57,461 nucleotides of DNA from Flavobacteriales bacterium (GCA_947447525.1 CANFJL010000014.1:1-57461); one strand, 5' to 3'. Shown: positions 16,492-27,796, counted from the stretch's first letter. Numbers and translations: made by a program. The notes: a model not told the origin generated them from the sequence alone.

Positions 16492-18540
16492 TTATTTCCA
16501 AAATCTTAATAAAATCATTTCTATCAGTATAAAGAGTAAGGCCAACAAAATGAATACGCGCCAGTATTCAAATGGTTTGTCTAATTCTAGTTTTGTAGCA
16601 CTTTGACCTTCTGTAACGGCTTTAAAGGTACAATTTTTTATACCTGCATTTTCGAAGGCGTTTATTATTTCTTTTTCATTCATCAAATCTGTACTTGATT
16701 CTTTTCGATCATAATTGATGGCTATGCGCCCTAATTCACTTTCATCTTTAATAATATAGGAGCCAGCGCTTAGTTTTTCTATAGCTTCTGATCCTGCAAT
16801 AGAGATAAAAGTACTTGATGCGTCTTTTCTAATTTGAGGGATAAATTCAATTTTATTACTTACTAATTTTAAGGGTACTTCGTCGTCATTTTGAAAATCA
16901 ATTTGAATAGAAGCATCCACTCCAATAGTTGAAAATAAAGGCAAATCTCTTTTGCTTAAGGATGCAATGCGTAATAGCAAAGCGGGAAAAAGAGCATTTT
17001 GTGTGAAATCTCCAAATTCTGAATCGAGTGAAGTACTAAATAAATAATTGGCATGTGGTCCAGTGTTTTTCATGAATAAGGGAAAGCCATTTCTTTGCGT
17101 AAGTAATTCGATATTTCCCATTCTTGATGCAGCATTTACTTGGTATGATTTTTTTATCAGTGGCATATTTAAAGAAGACTTCTCTTGATCAAACATTCCT
17201 TTAAAAAAACTATTTCGATAATCAATTTTGTTTAAGGCATTTCCATTGGTAATAAGACTTCCCAATGAAGGTAAATTGAGTCCATCAAGAAGTGAACTAT
17301 AGGATCCTTTATCGATTTTATCGCCCGGAAAAATGCAAATCGTTATTCCCTGTTTAGAAGCATCTACTAGTTCTTCAATCAATCCAGAACTTATTTCATT
17401 TAATCCATTTAATACTATTAAATCTTTGTTGTTTAATTGGTCTCCAGAGAAGGATAATTGTTCGCAGCTGGTTACTTTAAAAAATGGTTCTACACTGTAC
17501 ACATTTGAAATCGACTTACTAGCGCTTGGACCATCAATAATCAAGACAGAACTTTCTTTGGCGATATTAATATTGAAGAAATAGGTGTCATCCCAAAATA
17601 AGTGGCGGTCTTCAATTTCTACAATTCCTTCTTGAGTTCCAGTTTTATTAGGTGTAAATTGAAAACTTGTTGTCTGTTTTTCATTGGCTTTTAAATCAAG
17701 AAACATACTTCGCGTTTGATTTCCTAATTTCACTTTTAACTCTATGTTTTTAGCGTTTTCATCAGAGGCATTGACCATTCTTACAAACAATTCATTAGGT
17801 TCATCTATTCTGTGCACTGGAGAGGCAAAGTACACTGAATCTATGTAAAAGTTTGATTTAACTTGTGGTACAAGTTGAATGGGATAATAATTTGACTTAT
17901 TATCAGCGCTTAATTTATTCGTTTTAAAACTGCATTTTTGAAAATCAGAAACTAAGACATATTGAACGCTTGCAATTTGATTTTGCTCTCTATTTTCCCG
18001 TTCAATAAAATCTTTTTGCCATCGAATTACATCGTCTAAATTCCGTGTAATGGAACTTTCTTTAATGAGATCTAATTGCGTTAAGGCTTCGACTTGAGTG
18101 AGCATTCTTTTTTCGAGTCCATCTAATTTATTGGTATTTAAAATAAACTTGGTGGATACACCAGCATCAATTATTATTTTTCGAATGATTTCTCTACCTT
18201 CAGACAAGAGCTCTCCCTCAACACCCTTTGCTGTCATAGAAAAGGAATTGTCCAAATACAAAGCGATTACATTATTGCCATTATGATCTTTTATTCCATT
18301 CGCGGGAATGTAGGGTTGCGCAAAGGCAATAACAGCCGCAATAATTAATAAGATACGACTTAATAAAATTAATAAGTGCTTTAATTTTTGGGTGGATTTA
18401 TTTTCCTGATCTATTTTCTGAATAAATTGTAGAGAGGAAAAGTAGAGGGTTTTGTATTTTCTAAAATGAAATAAGTGAATTATTATCGGAATGCTGATGA
18501 GGCTAAGGAGCCAAAGAAAACCCGGATAAACAAATTCCAT
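16492..18540 (-). CDS. BatA-type membrane protein (Bacteroides aerotolerance-like, N-terminal BatA domain)
   Basis: 682 aa. The N-terminus (FVYPGFLWLLSLISIPIIIHLFHFRK) is the BatA domain, followed by a second span near residues 58-77. A von Willebrand A-like domain starts at VIALYLDNSFSM, whose DxSxS-type metal site is partly kept. A beta-rich region follows, and a C-terminal anchor (FILLALLFILIEMILL) ends the protein. Such proteins are common in Bacteroidetes and are thought to sit in the inner membrane facing the periplasm; the function is not known. It is the first gene of a three-gene group with the dihydroorotase homologue and the methyltransferase. Confidence 0.82.
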   Translation of the reverse strand: MEFVYPGFLWLLSLISIPIIIHLFHFRKYKTLYFSSLQFIQKIDQENKSTQKLKHLLILLSRILLIIAAVIAFAQPYIPANGIKDHNGNNVIALYLDNSFSMTAKGVEGELLSEGREIIRKIIIDAGVSTKFILNTNKLDGLEKRMLTQVEALTQLDLIKESSITRNLDDVIRWQKDFIERENREQNQIASVQYVLVSDFQKCSFKTNKLSADNKSNYYPIQLVPQVKSNFYIDSVYFASPVHRIDEPNELFVRMVNASDENAKNIELKVKLGNQTRSMFLDLKANEKQTTSFQFTPNKTGTQEGIVEIEDRHLFWDDTYFFNINIAKESSVLIIDGPSASKSISNVYSVEPFFKVTSCEQLSFSGDQLNNKDLIVLNGLNEISSGLIEELVDASKQGITICIFPGDKIDKGSYSSLLDGLNLPSLGSLITNGNALNKIDYRNSFFKGMFDQEKSSLNMPLIKKSYQVNAASRMGNIELLTQRNGFPLFMKNTGPHANYLFSTSLDSEFGDFTQNALFPALLLRIASLSKRDLPLFSTIGVDASIQIDFQNDDEVPLKLVSNKIEFIPQIRKDASSTFISIAGSEAIEKLSAGSYIIKDESELGRIAINYDRKESSTDLMNEKEIINAFENAGIKNCTFKAVTEGQSATKLELDKPFEYWRVFILLALLFILIEMILLRFWK

Positions 18541-18559
18541 AAGTCAAAGTTAGCAATTA

Positions 18560-19924
18560 TTATTGTTTATTAAAAGTATTGATAAGCACTTGGGCTAATT
18601 CCTCGCATTGGATTCTTAATTCATTGATAGCAGTTGTTTCCCAAAGTTCTCCTTTAAGTAAATTCCCTAGAGCATATATAGGATAGTTTTCCTCTGAGTA
18701 AATTTGATAATTCTTAATATCTGTTTTGATGCCTAGATATAATGGGTCTGCTTGGATGATACCATTTTGATACAAGGAATTTAAAATTCCATCATTTGGT
18801 ACTGTAATATCGGAAGCTGGACCGGTACAATTAATTACATGCTGCACTAAAAGACTCCTTTTTTTCTTGCTCCTTCTTTCTTCATATTCAACAAGAACTG
18901 AAGATTCTTGAAAATTCATTGCGGTTATTTTTCCAGCGCTAATTTGCAAGGACCTACCTTTAATTTCATCTTGTAAAATTGCATAGGACTCCGGAGGAAT
19001 TCGATGTCTCGCAACCCCCCATTTATGACGTAAATGACGCATAAAAAAATCACGCTCTTCATGGGTGAAATTTGACCAGATAGCACCAGATTTCGCCCTT
19101 AACAAGGAAACTAGATCTGCCGATTTTGTTGGGTGTAAGCGCATTTCTTGATGAAACAACTTTAGTATTTCAAAAAGTCTAATGGGTGTATTAATAAACT
19201 TGAGTTCACTTTGTAATTCTTCTGTTGGTTTTTCATGGGGTAGGATCTTAAATCCATGTGGAGAAATACAATTGATTTTTCCAATGAATCCATTGGCTCT
19301 TAAAACCTGGATAGCATCCACCATAGTCAAACCTGCACCTAATAGGAGAACTTCCTTATCCGACTGAATTTCCTCTACTTTAATGCGCCAGGGATTTCCA
19401 CTGTATCGTATTGAATTAAAGTCTTTTTCAGCTATGGTTTTAGGATGGGTGGGTAAAGAATTCCCACAAGCTAAAACACAAAAGTCTAAGGATAATTTGA
19501 GTTCATTGGTCTTTAGTTCCAAAACTCCATCTTTTGGGATAATTTGTAGCACTTTACCAATGATAGGGGTTATTCTATGATCAGATATTGCTGCAAGTTG
19601 CTTAGTTTCTTCCCATATTTCTGAAAGGTAGCAACCATATTCATTGCGGGCGACAAATTTCTGATCAAATTCATCTTTAGATTTTTTATTCTTTTTATTG
19701 AGCCAATCTACAAAATGATCGGGCTGATTGGAATAGGCGCTCATCTTTCCAGCAGGAACATTGAGTAGGAGGGAGTCTATTTGTGCTTGGTAGGCGATAC
19801 CACGACCAAACTTAACATCGTTATTGAAAATATAAATTTCAAGATTTTGCTTGGAATTCAATAAATGTCTTGCCAGCATTGCGCCAGAAAAGCCACCTCC
19901 AATAATTCCGATTTTAATTTTCAT
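18560..19924 (-). CDS. FAD/NAD(P)-binding flavoprotein
   Basis: 454 aa. The N-terminal Rossmann loop IGIIGGGFSGAMLARHL binds the FAD ADP moiety; the LLNVPAGKMSAY...DHFVDWL segment is typical of the NAD_binding_9 family (PF13454). A second nucleotide-binding loop, VLLLGAGLTMVDA, lies near residue 193, and the ATG-like NCTGPASD segment near residue 370. It is probably a cytosolic oxidoreductase; the substrate is unknown. It lies just beyond the terminator of the gyrA-TPR unit, so it may have its own promoter or depend on read-through. Confidence 0.78.
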   Translation of the reverse strand: MKIKIGIIGGGFSGAMLARHLLNSKQNLEIYIFNNDVKFGRGIAYQAQIDSLLLNVPAGKMSAYSNQPDHFVDWLNKKNKKSKDEFDQKFVARNEYGCYLSEIWEETKQLAAISDHRITPIIGKVLQIIPKDGVLELKTNELKLSLDFCVLACGNSLPTHPKTIAEKDFNSIRYSGNPWRIKVEEIQSDKEVLLLGAGLTMVDAIQVLRANGFIGKINCISPHGFKILPHEKPTEELQSELKFINTPIRLFEILKLFHQEMRLHPTKSADLVSLLRAKSGAIWSNFTHEERDFFMRHLRHKWGVARHRIPPESYAILQDEIKGRSLQISAGKITAMNFQESSVLVEYEERRSKKKRSLLVQHVINCTGPASDITVPNDGILNSLYQNGIIQADPLYLGIKTDIKNYQIYSEENYPIYALGNLLKGELWETTAINELRIQCEELAQVLINTFNKQ

Positions 19925-19926
19925 TC

Positions 19927-19952
19927 AAAAAAAAACTGCCTTTCGGCAGTTT
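19927..19952 (-). terminator. Intrinsic terminator of the gyrA-TPR unit
   Basis: On the minus strand, AAACTGCC, a GAAA loop and GGCAGTTT form an 8-bp stem followed by a run of eight or more T. It lies 3 nt past the TPR gene stop. The GAAA tetraloop and long U tract are classic. Confidence 0.9.
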
Positions 19953-19955
19953 AAA

Positions 19956-21083
19956 TTATTGTTTTAAAGCTTCAATACGCTTTTTGAATGCTTCCGACTT
20001 TTCTTTATTTCCAAGCTTATAATGAGACTTTTGTAAAATTTCAAGAACATATTTATCGGTTGGATTCTTTATAGCATAAGCTTCTAATAAGGGCATAGCG
20101 CGCAGCAACATATCTTTTGCCTGTGCTTCTAAAATTGGAGCTTTAGGATCTTTGTAATCCATTTGACCGGCTTGATATTTTAATTCGTTGGACCAATTGA
20201 ATAAATGAGCACCCAATTGATATTGAGCATCACCATAAGAGGTATCAATGGCAAGTGCCTTTGTTAATGCTTCTTCTGCTTTTTCATTTTGTTTTAAAGT
20301 CATGTAAGAAGTACCCAAAACATAATACAATTGTTTGTTGTTTGGGTCAAGAGCAAGCGCTTCACTTGTGTATTTTTCAGCGTTAACTAAGTCGTTGTCA
20401 GCTAGATAAATGTTAATCAAACTAATCAAAACATCGATATTAGTTGGCGATATTTCATACACCTTATTTGCGATGGTTTTTGCTTTTTCAAATTGCTTAA
20501 TGGTCAAAAATGAATCCACTGCTTGACTCATACTTAAATAGGCATTAACACTTGCGTCTTTATATTCTTTGTCAATAAACTTACTTACTTCATAAGCTCC
20601 AATGAACAAGTCAGTGGCATCTACAAAATTCTTGTTCGTATAAGATTTGATTCCCATTTCGAAGATGTAATTAACACGGAAATTGATGAAATTTTCTGCT
20701 TCACCTACATGAACCGCTTTAGGATCTTCAAATACCTTTTTAAAACTTTCTTTAGCGATTTTTTCATATTCAGACGCTAATGTTTCATCCATTACCTTTC
20801 CGCTTGTTGCAGCTTCCATGCCTGCCATTTCAATTAGTCCATAATAAATTTCAGCACGATAAAGGTGCATTTTTGGACTGTTGGCAGTTTCCGTATTTAC
20901 TGCAGCAAGGTCAATAAATTTTTTGGCTTCATTTAATAATTTTAATGAAGGTTCAATGCCATTCATTGGATTGTACTTCTTCATGCGCAATGCTGCGTCA
21001 GTAAGATTTTGTTTTTGTCCAAACGAATAGACACTCATGCATACTAAAAAAGCACTTAGATAAATTTGAAGATTCTTTTTCAT
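19956..21083 (-). CDS. Exported TPR protein
   Basis: About 375 aa, starting at the ATG directly before a signal peptide (KKNLQIYLSAFLVCMSVYSFG); an ATG three codons earlier also exists. The middle and C-terminal parts contain TPR-like helical pairs, for example the unit around ALALDPNNKQLYYVLG and the next around ALAIDTSYGDAQYQLG. TPR proteins serve as binding scaffolds, so this is likely periplasmic or envelope-attached. It starts 26 nt after gyrA stops and ends at a strong terminator, so it is probably co-transcribed with gyrA; that pairing with a topoisomerase has no obvious functional meaning. Confidence 0.8.
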   Translation of the reverse strand: MKKNLQIYLSAFLVCMSVYSFGQKQNLTDAALRMKKYNPMNGIEPSLKLLNEAKKFIDLAAVNTETANSPKMHLYRAEIYYGLIEMAGMEAATSGKVMDETLASEYEKIAKESFKKVFEDPKAVHVGEAENFINFRVNYIFEMGIKSYTNKNFVDATDLFIGAYEVSKFIDKEYKDASVNAYLSMSQAVDSFLTIKQFEKAKTIANKVYEISPTNIDVLISLINIYLADNDLVNAEKYTSEALALDPNNKQLYYVLGTSYMTLKQNEKAEEALTKALAIDTSYGDAQYQLGAHLFNWSNELKYQAGQMDYKDPKAPILEAQAKDMLLRAMPLLEAYAIKNPTDKYVLEILQKSHYKLGNKEKSEAFKKRIEALKQ

Positions 21084-21108
21084 AAAATTCAATTAGTTAA
21101 CAAATATA

Positions 21109-23721
21109 TTATTCCTCATCATCATTTTCAAGTTCCGTGCCATTTTCTTCTTCTGGCAAATCTTCTTCTATGATGTCATCTTCTGTAGTATCGTCTTCAA
21201 TAATATCTTCCAATACTTCACCATCAATTGCAGCCTCCATTATTTCGTCTTCATCCTCATCTTCACTTCTAGGAACGCGAGCAATAGCTGCAATTTCAGC
21301 ATTATTTTTCAAAGTAATTAAACGAACGCCTTGTGCTGCTCTACCCATAGTTCTTAGGGTGTCGATATGCATTCTTATCGTAACGCCAGCCTTCGTGATG
21401 ATCATTAAATCATCTTCATCAAATACATTTTGAATAGAAAGTAATTTACCTGTTTTCTCAGTGACATTTAAAGTCTTAACACCTTTACCACCTCTATTGG
21501 TAATTCTATATACAGGCTCTTTATCTTCAGGATCGTTCAAGTAAGTTCTTTTTCCATATCCTTTTTCTGAAACCACTAAAATAGTAGAGAAAATATCTTC
21601 AACACAGATCATTCCAATAACTTCATCTGTTTCAGAAATTAAAGTAACCCCGCGAACCCCTGAGGCATTTCTACCCATTGGTCTTACTTTGGATTCGTTG
21701 AAACGAATAGCGCGACCAGAATTGGTAGCCATAACGATTTCATTGGTTCCATTGGTTAATCTCGCTTCTAATAGAACATCATTATCTCTAATAGTAATCG
21801 CATTAATTCCATTTGCTCTTGGACGAGAATAAGCTTCTAATGAAGTTTTCTTAATCACACCAAGCTTGGTACACATAATAATGAAATTATTTGAAGTATA
21901 CTCTTTATCCATCAAGTCTTGCACCTTAACATATGCCTTAACATTATCATCTTGAGGAATATTAATTAAGTTTTGGATCGCACGCCCTTTGGATAATTTA
22001 TTTCCTTCTGGAATTTCATAAACCCGCATCCAGAAACATCTTCCTTTTTCAGTGAAGATCAATAAATAATTGTGATTGGTAGCAACGAATAAATGTTCTA
22101 AGAAATCTTTATCCCTTGTGGTAGAGCCTTTAGAACCCATTCCACCTCTATTTTGAACCTTATATTCCGCTAAATTAGTTCTCTTGATATAACCAGCATG
22201 AGATATAGTAATAACAACTTCCTCATCCGCAATTAAGTCTTCCATGCGCATTTCGCTTGCAGAGTACTCAATTGAAGAACGTCTTTCGTCACCATATTTT
22301 GCTTTAACGTCGATAAGTTCATCCTTAATGATTTGCATTCTTCTTGATTCATTAGCAAGAATATCCTTTAAATCAGTGATTAATTTCATCAACTCATCAA
22401 ACTCAGCACGCAATTTATCTTGTTCCAGACCCGTCAAATGACGTAATCTCATATCTACAATAGCACGTGTTTGGATTTCTGACAATCCAAATCTTTCCGA
22501 CAATCTTTCTCTTGCATGATCCGGACTATCAGAAGTTTTGATAATTTCAATTACTTCATCAATATTATCTGAAGCAATAATCAATCCTTCTAAAATATGA
22601 GCACGCTCCTCCGCTTTTCTCAAATCAAAAGTTGTTCTTCTAATAACAACCTCATGACGGAACAAAATAAATTGCTCTATAATGTCTCTTAAATTCAATA
22701 GCCTTGGACGGCCATCAACCAAACAAATGTTATTTACAGAAAATGAAGTTTGAAGCGCAGTGAATTTATACAACTTATTAAGAACCACATTGGCAATCGC
22801 ATCGCGTTTAATTTCAAAGACAATTCGCATACCATTACGGTCAGATTCATCTCGTAAATCAGAAATCCCTTCAATTTTTTTATCGTTCACTAAGTCAGCG
22901 ATCTTTTTGATCATCTCTGCTTTATTTACTTGATAAGGAATTTCAGTTACAATGATTTGCTCTCTTCCATTAACTTCTTCAATTTCTGCCTTTCCACGAA
23001 TAACAATTCTTCCGCGACCTGTTAATAAAGCATCTCTAACACCCTCGTAACCATAAATAATTCCACCAGTTGGGAAATCTGGAGCCTTTACATATTTTAA
23101 TAATTCTTCAATCTCGATGTCCTTATCGTCCACCATGGCAATAATACCATCAATAACCTCAGAAAGATTATGTGGCGCCATATTCGTCGCCATTCCAACG
23201 GCAATTCCACTCGCTCCATTAATTAATAGATTAGGAATCTTTGTTGGAAGTACAGAAGGTTCCGTTAAACTATCATCGAAATTTGGGCGGAAATCAACAG
23301 TTTCTTTCTCTAAATCGTCCAACATTTCTTCAGCAATTTTTCTCAATCGCGCCTCAGTATAACGCATTGCTGCAGGACTATCACCATCAACAGAACCAAA
23401 GTTACCTTGACCGTCAACCAATGGGTAACGCAAAGACCAAGGTTGCGCCATACGTACCATGGTATCATAAACAGAACTATCACCATGTGGATGATACTTT
23501 CCTAGTACTTCCCCAACAATTCTTGCTGATTTCTTGTGAGCCTTATTAGAATACACTCCTAAGTCTTGCATCCCATAAAGTACTCTTCTGTGAACAGGTT
23601 TAAAACCATCTCTTACATCTGGAAGTGCTCTAGAAACAATTACCGACATCGAATAATCGATGTAAGCTGACTTCATTTCATCTTCAATGTTAATCTGAAT
23701 TATTCTTTCTCCTTCTGCCAT
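21109..23721 (-). CDS. gyrA: DNA gyrase subunit A
   Basis: 870 aa, full length. Catalytic tyrosine Y121 lies in AMRYTEA. The quinolone-resistance region reads [11 protein letters not shown], with serine and aspartate at the positions equal to E. coli S83 and D87, i.e. the sensitive form. The C-terminal pinwheel includes the GyrA-box-like segment QNRGGMG, which is needed for DNA wrapping and supercoiling and supports gyrase over ParC. The tail is a strongly acidic run of Glu and Asp. It is divergent from clpC across a 199-nt gap and followed by the TPR gene. Confidence 0.97.
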   Translation of the reverse strand: MAEGERIIQINIEDEMKSAYIDYSMSVIVSRALPDVRDGFKPVHRRVLYGMQDLGVYSNKAHKKSARIVGEVLGKYHPHGDSSVYDTMVRMAQPWSLRYPLVDGQGNFGSVDGDSPAAMRYTEARLRKIAEEMLDDLEKETVDFRPNFDDSLTEPSVLPTKIPNLLINGASGIAVGMATNMAPHNLSEVIDGIIAMVDDKDIEIEELLKYVKAPDFPTGGIIYGYEGVRDALLTGRGRIVIRGKAEIEEVNGREQIIVTEIPYQVNKAEMIKKIADLVNDKKIEGISDLRDESDRNGMRIVFEIKRDAIANVVLNKLYKFTALQTSFSVNNICLVDGRPRLLNLRDIIEQFILFRHEVVIRRTTFDLRKAEERAHILEGLIIASDNIDEVIEIIKTSDSPDHARERLSERFGLSEIQTRAIVDMRLRHLTGLEQDKLRAEFDELMKLITDLKDILANESRRMQIIKDELIDVKAKYGDERRSSIEYSASEMRMEDLIADEEVVITISHAGYIKRTNLAEYKVQNRGGMGSKGSTTRDKDFLEHLFVATNHNYLLIFTEKGRCFWMRVYEIPEGNKLSKGRAIQNLINIPQDDNVKAYVKVQDLMDKEYTSNNFIIMCTKLGVIKKTSLEAYSRPRANGINAITIRDNDVLLEARLTNGTNEIVMATNSGRAIRFNESKVRPMGRNASGVRGVTLISETDEVIGMICVEDIFSTILVVSEKGYGKRTYLNDPEDKEPVYRITNRGGKGVKTLNVTEKTGKLLSIQNVFDEDDLMIITKAGVTIRMHIDTLRTMGRAAQGVRLITLKNNAEIAAIARVPRSEDEDEDEIMEAAIDGEVLEDIIEDDTTEDDIIEEDLPEEENGTELENDDEE

Positions 23722-23781
23722 ATTTTTTTAACTAAATTCTATTTTTATTCTTTATTTGTCCTCATGATAATACAAGGCTTC

Positions 23782-23789
23782 CAAAATTA
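23782..23789 (-). promoter_or_regulatory. Candidate -7 box for gyrA
   Basis: On the minus strand TAATTTTG matches the Bacteroidetes -7 consensus TAnnTTTG about 60 nt before the gyrA ATG. No well-spaced TTG -33 element is visible, so confidence is low. Confidence 0.35.
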
Positions 23790-23889
23790 GTAAAATAGAC
23801 ATCGTTTTAGACTTTTTTTTAAGATAATTACTAACAAATTGTGCTTATAAATTGTGAATAATTATGGAATTTTCAGACGCTTTTCTCAG

Positions 23890-23897
23890 TATATTTG
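23890..23897 (+). promoter_or_regulatory. Candidate -7 box for clpC
   Basis: TATATTTG matches TAnnTTTG and ends 23 nt before the clpC start codon. A -33 TTG at the usual spacing is not evident. An AAGGA directly abuts the ATG, too close to act as a normal ribosome-binding site. Confidence 0.4.
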
Positions 23898-23920
23898 TCA
23901 AGTACAAGATATTTTAAGGA

Positions 23921-26443
23921 ATGGAAGCAAAATTTTCACCACGAGTAAAGGATTTGATACGCATTAGTAGAGAAGAGGCCTTAAATTTAAACAATGATTT
24001 TGTTAGTCCTGAGCACTTATTGCTGGGATTAATTAAATTGAATGAAGGGAAGGGTTTTCAATTATTGCAAGAATTTAATTTAGATTTTTCAGTACTAAAG
24101 AAAGAATTAGAAAAAGTATTGGTAAAATCAGCTCATCCCAATGCAGTTCAATTAACCAGTTTGCCTCTATTGAAGCAAACGGAAAATATAATCAAACAAT
24201 CGTATTTAGAATCTAAACAGTTTAAATCTGCTGTCATTGGAACAGAACATTTGCTTCTTACCATATTAAGACATGAGGACAGCGCTGCATGTAAGGTGCT
24301 AAACAAGTACGGCGTAATTTATGATAATGCTAAAGATGAATATGAAGCTATGATGGAGGAACAAAGAACACCAAAAGCAGAATTCCCGGGGGGTAATGAT
24401 GAAGAAGAGAATTTAGCGGGAGCATCTGCTTCTCGCAAACCTGCTGACCCTAAGTCCAAAACTCCTGTTTTGGATAATTTCGGTAGAGATTTAACTAAAA
24501 TGGCTGAATCTGGTAAATTAGATCCAATTGTCGGTCGTGAAAAAGAAATTGAAAGGGTTAGTCAGATTTTATCAAGAAGAAAAAAGAATAATCCAATACT
24601 TATTGGTGAGCCTGGTGTTGGAAAATCTGCTATAGCAGAAGGATTGGCCTTGCGTATTGTTCAGAGAAAAGTTTCTCGTATTTTATTCAATAAGCGTATT
24701 GTCTCCCTTGACTTAGCTTCTCTAGTGGCCGGTACCAAATATCGTGGTCAATTCGAAGAGCGCATGAAAGCGGTAATGCAGGAATTAGAAAAAAATCCTG
24801 ATATTATATTATTTATAGATGAAATTCACACCATTATTGGAGCAGGTGGAGCAAGTGGTTCACTGGATGCATCTAATATGTTTAAACCAGCTTTAGCAAG
24901 GGGTGAACTGCAAGCAATTGGTGCAACAACTCTAGATGAATACAGACAATACATTGAGAAAGACGGTGCATTAGAGCGTAGATTTCAAAAGGTAATTATT
25001 GAACCTACTTCTATTGATGAAACCATTCAAATTCTTCAAAATATTAAAGAAAGATATGAAGACCATCACTCCGTTCAATATACTCCTGAAGCAATTATTG
25101 CTTGTGTGAAATTAACGGAAAGATATATCACTGACAGACATTTGCCGGATAAAGCAATTGATGCCTTAGATGAAGTAGGGTCAAGGGTGCACATTACCAA
25201 TATTAATGTGCCAAAAGAAATTCTTGACATCGAAGCATCAATGGAAAGCTTAAATGAAGCTAAAAATGAAGCGATTCGCAAGCAGCAATACGAAATCGCG
25301 GCTGAAAAAAGAGATACTATTCGAAAATTACAAGAGGATCTAGATACTGCAAAAGTGCAGTGGGAAGAAGAATCTAAAAACAATAAAATTGTAGTTACAG
25401 AAGAAGATGTAGCTGAGGTTGTTTCGATGATGTGTGGTATTCCAGTGACGAAGGTTTCACAAACTGAAACGGGTAAGTTAGTCAATATGGGAGCTGCTAT
25501 TCGAGGTAAAGTTATTGGTCAAGATGAAGCAGTAGAAAAAGTTGTTAAAGCTATTCAACGCAATAGAGCAGGATTAAAAGATCCGAACAAACCTATTGGT
25601 TCTTTCTTTTTCCTCGGCCCAACGGGTGTTGGAAAAACTCAATTGGCGAAAGTTTTGGCTAAATATATATTTGATACTGAAGATGCTCTTGTTCGTATAG
25701 ATATGTCTGAGTATATGGAGAAGTTTTCTATTTCTCGTCTGGTTGGAGCGCCTCCAGGATATGTGGGTTATGAAGAGGGTGGACAATTAACTGAAAAAGT
25801 GCGTCGCAAGCCTTATTCTATTATTTTATTAGATGAGATTGAAAAAGCGCATCCCGATGTATTTAATTTATTACTTCAAGTTCTTGATGATGGACACATG
25901 ACCGATGGATTAGGTAGAAAAATAGATTTTAAGAATACAATATTAATCATGACTTCAAATATCGGTGCACGTCAATTGCAAGAATTTGGAACGGGTGTTG
26001 GATTTGGTACAAAATCACAGTTAGACTCAAAAGATGATAATTCTAAATTGGTAATTCAAAATGCTTTAAGAAAAGCATTTTCTCCTGAATTTTTAAATCG
26101 TGTTGATGATATGATCATGTTCAAGTCTCTTGGTCGTCCGGAGATACACAAGATAATTGATCTTGAATTGGATAAATTGTTTGATCGAATCAAAGATTTA
26201 GGTTACAAGATAGAATTAACCGAAAAGGCAAAAGATTTTATTGTTGATAAAGGATATGATGAGAAATTTGGAGCAAGACCTCTAAAAAGAGCGATTCAAA
26301 AATATATTGAAGATCCAGTTGCTGAAGAAATCATCAATACGCATTTGCTTTCAGGTGACACTATTTTATTAGATCTTGAAGATGGTAAAGACGAATTGAG
26401 CTTAAAAATCAAAAAATCTAAACCAAGCAAAAAGACAAAATAA
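23921..26443 (+). CDS. clpC: ClpC, AAA+ unfoldase of the Clp protease
   Basis: 840 aa. The N domain (residues 1-145) holds two Clp repeats (SPEHLLLGL and TEHLLLTIL). AAA module 1 has Walker [10 protein letters not shown] (about 228-236) and Walker [13 protein letters not shown]-type coiled segment lies near 445-475 ([14 protein letters not shown]), which separates ClpC from ClpA. AAA module 2 has GPTGVGKTQ (about 566) and DEIEKAHPD, and the GVGFGT loop is suited to docking on ClpP. It would unfold proteins for ClpP, and ClpS (at 2.2 kb) is its likely N-degron adaptor. It ends at a shared bidirectional terminator. Confidence 0.96.
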   Translation: MEAKFSPRVKDLIRISREEALNLNNDFVSPEHLLLGLIKLNEGKGFQLLQEFNLDFSVLKKELEKVLVKSAHPNAVQLTSLPLLKQTENIIKQSYLESKQFKSAVIGTEHLLLTILRHEDSAACKVLNKYGVIYDNAKDEYEAMMEEQRTPKAEFPGGNDEEENLAGASASRKPADPKSKTPVLDNFGRDLTKMAESGKLDPIVGREKEIERVSQILSRRKKNNPILIGEPGVGKSAIAEGLALRIVQRKVSRILFNKRIVSLDLASLVAGTKYRGQFEERMKAVMQELEKNPDIILFIDEIHTIIGAGGASGSLDASNMFKPALARGELQAIGATTLDEYRQYIEKDGALERRFQKVIIEPTSIDETIQILQNIKERYEDHHSVQYTPEAIIACVKLTERYITDRHLPDKAIDALDEVGSRVHITNINVPKEILDIEASMESLNEAKNEAIRKQQYEIAAEKRDTIRKLQEDLDTAKVQWEEESKNNKIVVTEEDVAEVVSMMCGIPVTKVSQTETGKLVNMGAAIRGKVIGQDEAVEKVVKAIQRNRAGLKDPNKPIGSFFFLGPTGVGKTQLAKVLAKYIFDTEDALVRIDMSEYMEKFSISRLVGAPPGYVGYEEGGQLTEKVRRKPYSIILLDEIEKAHPDVFNLLLQVLDDGHMTDGLGRKIDFKNTILIMTSNIGARQLQEFGTGVGFGTKSQLDSKDDNSKLVIQNALRKAFSPEFLNRVDDMIMFKSLGRPEIHKIIDLELDKLFDRIKDLGYKIELTEKAKDFIVDKGYDEKFGARPLKRAIQKYIEDPVAEEIINTHLLSGDTILLDLEDGKDELSLKIKKSKPSKKTK

Positions 26444-26471
26444 ATCAAATCTAGATTTAAAAATAATAAGC

Positions 26472-26503
26472 AAAAAAAAGAGGACGAAAGTCCTCTTTTT
26501 TTT
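26472..26503. terminator. Bidirectional intrinsic terminator between clpC and the oxoamine synthase gene
   Basis: A-tract plus AGAGGAC, GAAA loop, then GTCCTCT plus T-tract. The stem is flanked by A8 on one side and T8 on the other, so it can stop transcription from both converging genes. Confidence 0.92.
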
Positions 26504-26516
26504 ATGTTTAAAATTA

Positions 26517-27764
26517 TTAAACTACTGCTATTTCATCTGACATATAACCACCAGCATTTAATTTACCAATGATTTTAGAGAAAGATTCGATGGTATAGTT
26601 AACATCCTCTAGAGTGTGAATTGCTGTTGGAATTAAGCGAAGAATGATCATTCCTTTTGGAACCACTGGATAAACAACCATGGAACAGAAAATATTATAA
26701 TTCTCTCTTAAGTCATAAATTAAATTTGTAGATTCAGGAATCGAACCGTTCAGGTATACTGGGGTAACACATGAATTGGTTGGGCCAATTTCAAATCCGG
26801 CTTTTTTCAATCCTGATTGTAGTGCATTGGTAATTTCCCACAATTTATTTTTTAATTCTGGTTGATTTCTCATTAACTCTAATCTCTTTAATGCACCAAC
26901 TACTAGAGGAAGAGGTAAAGCTTTAGCGAAAATCTGTGAACGCATATTGTAACGTAAATATTCTACGACTTGAGCATCACTTGAAATAAACCCTCCAATT
27001 AAGGCAAATGATTTAGCGAAAGTCCCGAAATAAATATCGATTCCATCTTGACAACCTTGTTCTTGTCCTGTTCCGCCGCCTGTAGCGCCTAGTGTTCCAA
27101 TTCCATGAGCATCATCAACTAATAATCTGAAATTGAATTTCTTTTTTAAGTCAACAATTTCTTTGATTTTTCCTTGATCACCGCGCATTCCAAAAACTCC
27201 TTCTGTTATCACAAGAATTGCTCCTCCAGTTTCATTGGCTAATTTTGTTGCTCTGTGTAATTGTTTTTCACAATCTTCAATATCATTGTGTTTGAATACA
27301 TATCTTTTTCCCATATGCAAACGAACGCCATCTAAGATACAAGCATGAGATTCAGAATCATAAACAATAACATCATGACGATCTACCAAGCAGTCAATGG
27401 AGGACAAAATAGCTTGATATCCAAAATTACATAGGATGGTATCTTCTTTTTCTACAAACGCAGAAAGTTCATTTTCTAATTGCTCATGGTAATTGCTATT
27501 ACCACTCATCATTCTTGCACCCATTGGCATAGCGAAACCAAAATCTGCCGCTGCTGCAGCATCTGCCTTACGCACTTCTGGATGATTTGCAAGTCCAAGG
27601 TAATTATTTAAGGACCAGTTTAGTTTTTCTTTACCTCTAAAAATCATGTGAGGCCCAATATCACCTTCTAATTTAGGGAAGGTAAAATAACCATGAGAAG
27701 CTTTAGCATGCTGTCCAAGAGGACCTCTGTTTGCTTGAATTTTTGCAAAAATATCTGCTGACAT
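26517..27764 (-). CDS. Alpha-oxoamine synthase family PLP enzyme
   Basis: 415 aa. It has the aspartate-aminotransferase fold typical of glycine C-acetyltransferase, KAPA synthase and serine palmitoyltransferase: NNYLGLANHP near the start, MMSGN, ESHACILDG, VDDAHGIGTLG (cofactor aspartate and histidine) and TFAKSFALIGG with the PLP-binding lysine. These enzymes join an amino acid to an acyl-CoA with loss of CO2. Which amino acid and acyl group are used cannot be told from sequence. Serine palmitoyltransferase (sphingolipid synthesis, common in Bacteroidetes) and threonine-degradation Kbl are both plausible. It is monocistronic, bounded by a terminator and a long repeat-filled gap. Confidence 0.85.
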   Translation of the reverse strand: MSADIFAKIQANRGPLGQHAKASHGYFTFPKLEGDIGPHMIFRGKEKLNWSLNNYLGLANHPEVRKADAAAAADFGFAMPMGARMMSGNSNYHEQLENELSAFVEKEDTILCNFGYQAILSSIDCLVDRHDVIVYDSESHACILDGVRLHMGKRYVFKHNDIEDCEKQLHRATKLANETGGAILVITEGVFGMRGDQGKIKEIVDLKKKFNFRLLVDDAHGIGTLGATGGGTGQEQGCQDGIDIYFGTFAKSFALIGGFISSDAQVVEYLRYNMRSQIFAKALPLPLVVGALKRLELMRNQPELKNKLWEITNALQSGLKKAGFEIGPTNSCVTPVYLNGSIPESTNLIYDLRENYNIFCSMVVYPVVPKGMIILRLIPTAIHTLEDVNYTIESFSKIIGKLNAGGYMSDEIAVV

Positions 27765-27796
27765 AAATGAGATTTTAATTCGTGTAATTTTTTTTA

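Noticed and set aside
21137..21433. Ser-rich plus-strand frame opposite the 3' end of gyrA
   Set aside because: It mirrors the acidic Glu/Asp tail of GyrA read backwards; no signal of a real gene.
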